The notes beneath the pieces were generated by a model. It saw only the letters and a list, made by a program, of their open reading frames with translations, had not been told where the DNA came from and did no database searches. Below, piece after piece: positions 6,556 through 6,603 of a stretch of DNA of 6,603 nt. The number at the start of each line of letters is the position of its first letter. The stretch's first letter is position 1. The DNA comes from an uncultured Eubacteriales bacterium (lineage in GTDB: Bacteria > Bacillota > Clostridia > Christensenellales > Borkfalkiaceae): positions 1-6,603 of the forward strand of contig URHP01000073.1 of NCBI GenBank assembly GCA_900547645.1. Reading direction: 5' to 3'. Made by a program: the position numbers and the translations under genes.

Positions 6556-6603
6556 CTGTCTCTTATACACATCTGACGCTGCCGACGAATAGCCTTGTGT
6601 AGA
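6556..6603. other. Illumina Nextera adapter contamination at the contig end
   Basis: Positions 6556-6574 are the 19-bp Tn5 mosaic end (CTGTCTCTTATACACATCT), and 6575-6588 (GACGCTGCCGACGA) complete the reverse complement of the Nextera read-1 transposase adapter. An 8-nt index-like string, ATAGCCTT (6589-6596), and GTGTAGA (6597-6603), the beginning of the P5 side, follow in the expected order. From memory, the reverse complement AAGGCTAT is the Nextera XT i5 index S520. Translated in the ABC frame this gives the familiar artefact peptide SYTHLTLPT, and on the other strand MCIRDS. This is library DNA, not genome. Confidence 0.98.

Noticed and set aside
6556..6574. Tn5/IS50-like transposon end
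   Set aside because: The 19-bp mosaic end is immediately followed by Illumina primer and index sequence, so it is library adapter and not a mobile element in the genome.

Overview
The window is a GC-rich stretch of ordinary chromosome from an anaerobic Firmicute, most likely a member of the Clostridia. Three things point there. The glutamate dehydrogenase lines up residue for residue with the Clostridium symbiosum enzyme. The RNase P RNA has a type A layout. All reading frames carry strong GGAGG-type ribosome binding sites and sigma-A promoters. I cannot name a genus. The last 48 bases are not genomic: they are an Illumina Nextera adapter with an index, so the window ends at the end of a sequencing contig, probably a draft or metagenome assembly.

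Layout, left to right. Positions 1-850 (minus) hold the N-terminal 283 residues of glutamate dehydrogenase, which runs off the left edge, with its promoter at 900-929. Positions 1063-1908 (minus) encode a 281-residue cytoplasmic alpha/beta-hydrolase (acetyl-esterase-like). It is bounded by a clear terminator at 1033-1058, a structured leader of about 110 nt and an extended -10 promoter with a palindrome at the start site. Positions 2297-2641 (minus) are rnpB. Its promoter is back to back with that of pyruvate kinase (pyk, 2735-4147, plus). Then come ferritin (4242-4760, plus), a MarR-family regulator (4869-5306, plus) and, 3 nt later, an ABC exporter half-transporter (from 5310) cut off inside its nucleotide-binding domain by the adapter.

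Most genes are separate transcription units: each of gdhA, the esterase, rnpB, pyk, ftn and marR-ABC has its own promoter, and four intrinsic terminators fit between them. The only evident operon is marR-ABC. Its promoter overlaps the ferritin terminator, and two tandem palindromes at the start site look like the regulator's own operator. The usual arrangement for this family suggests a second ABC half-transporter beyond the contig end.

No new defence, mobile or biosynthetic system is visible. The observations most worth checking are the adapter, an abrupt switch of codon usage inside gdhA (possible chimera or recombination), the MarR operator array and the esterase regulatory region.
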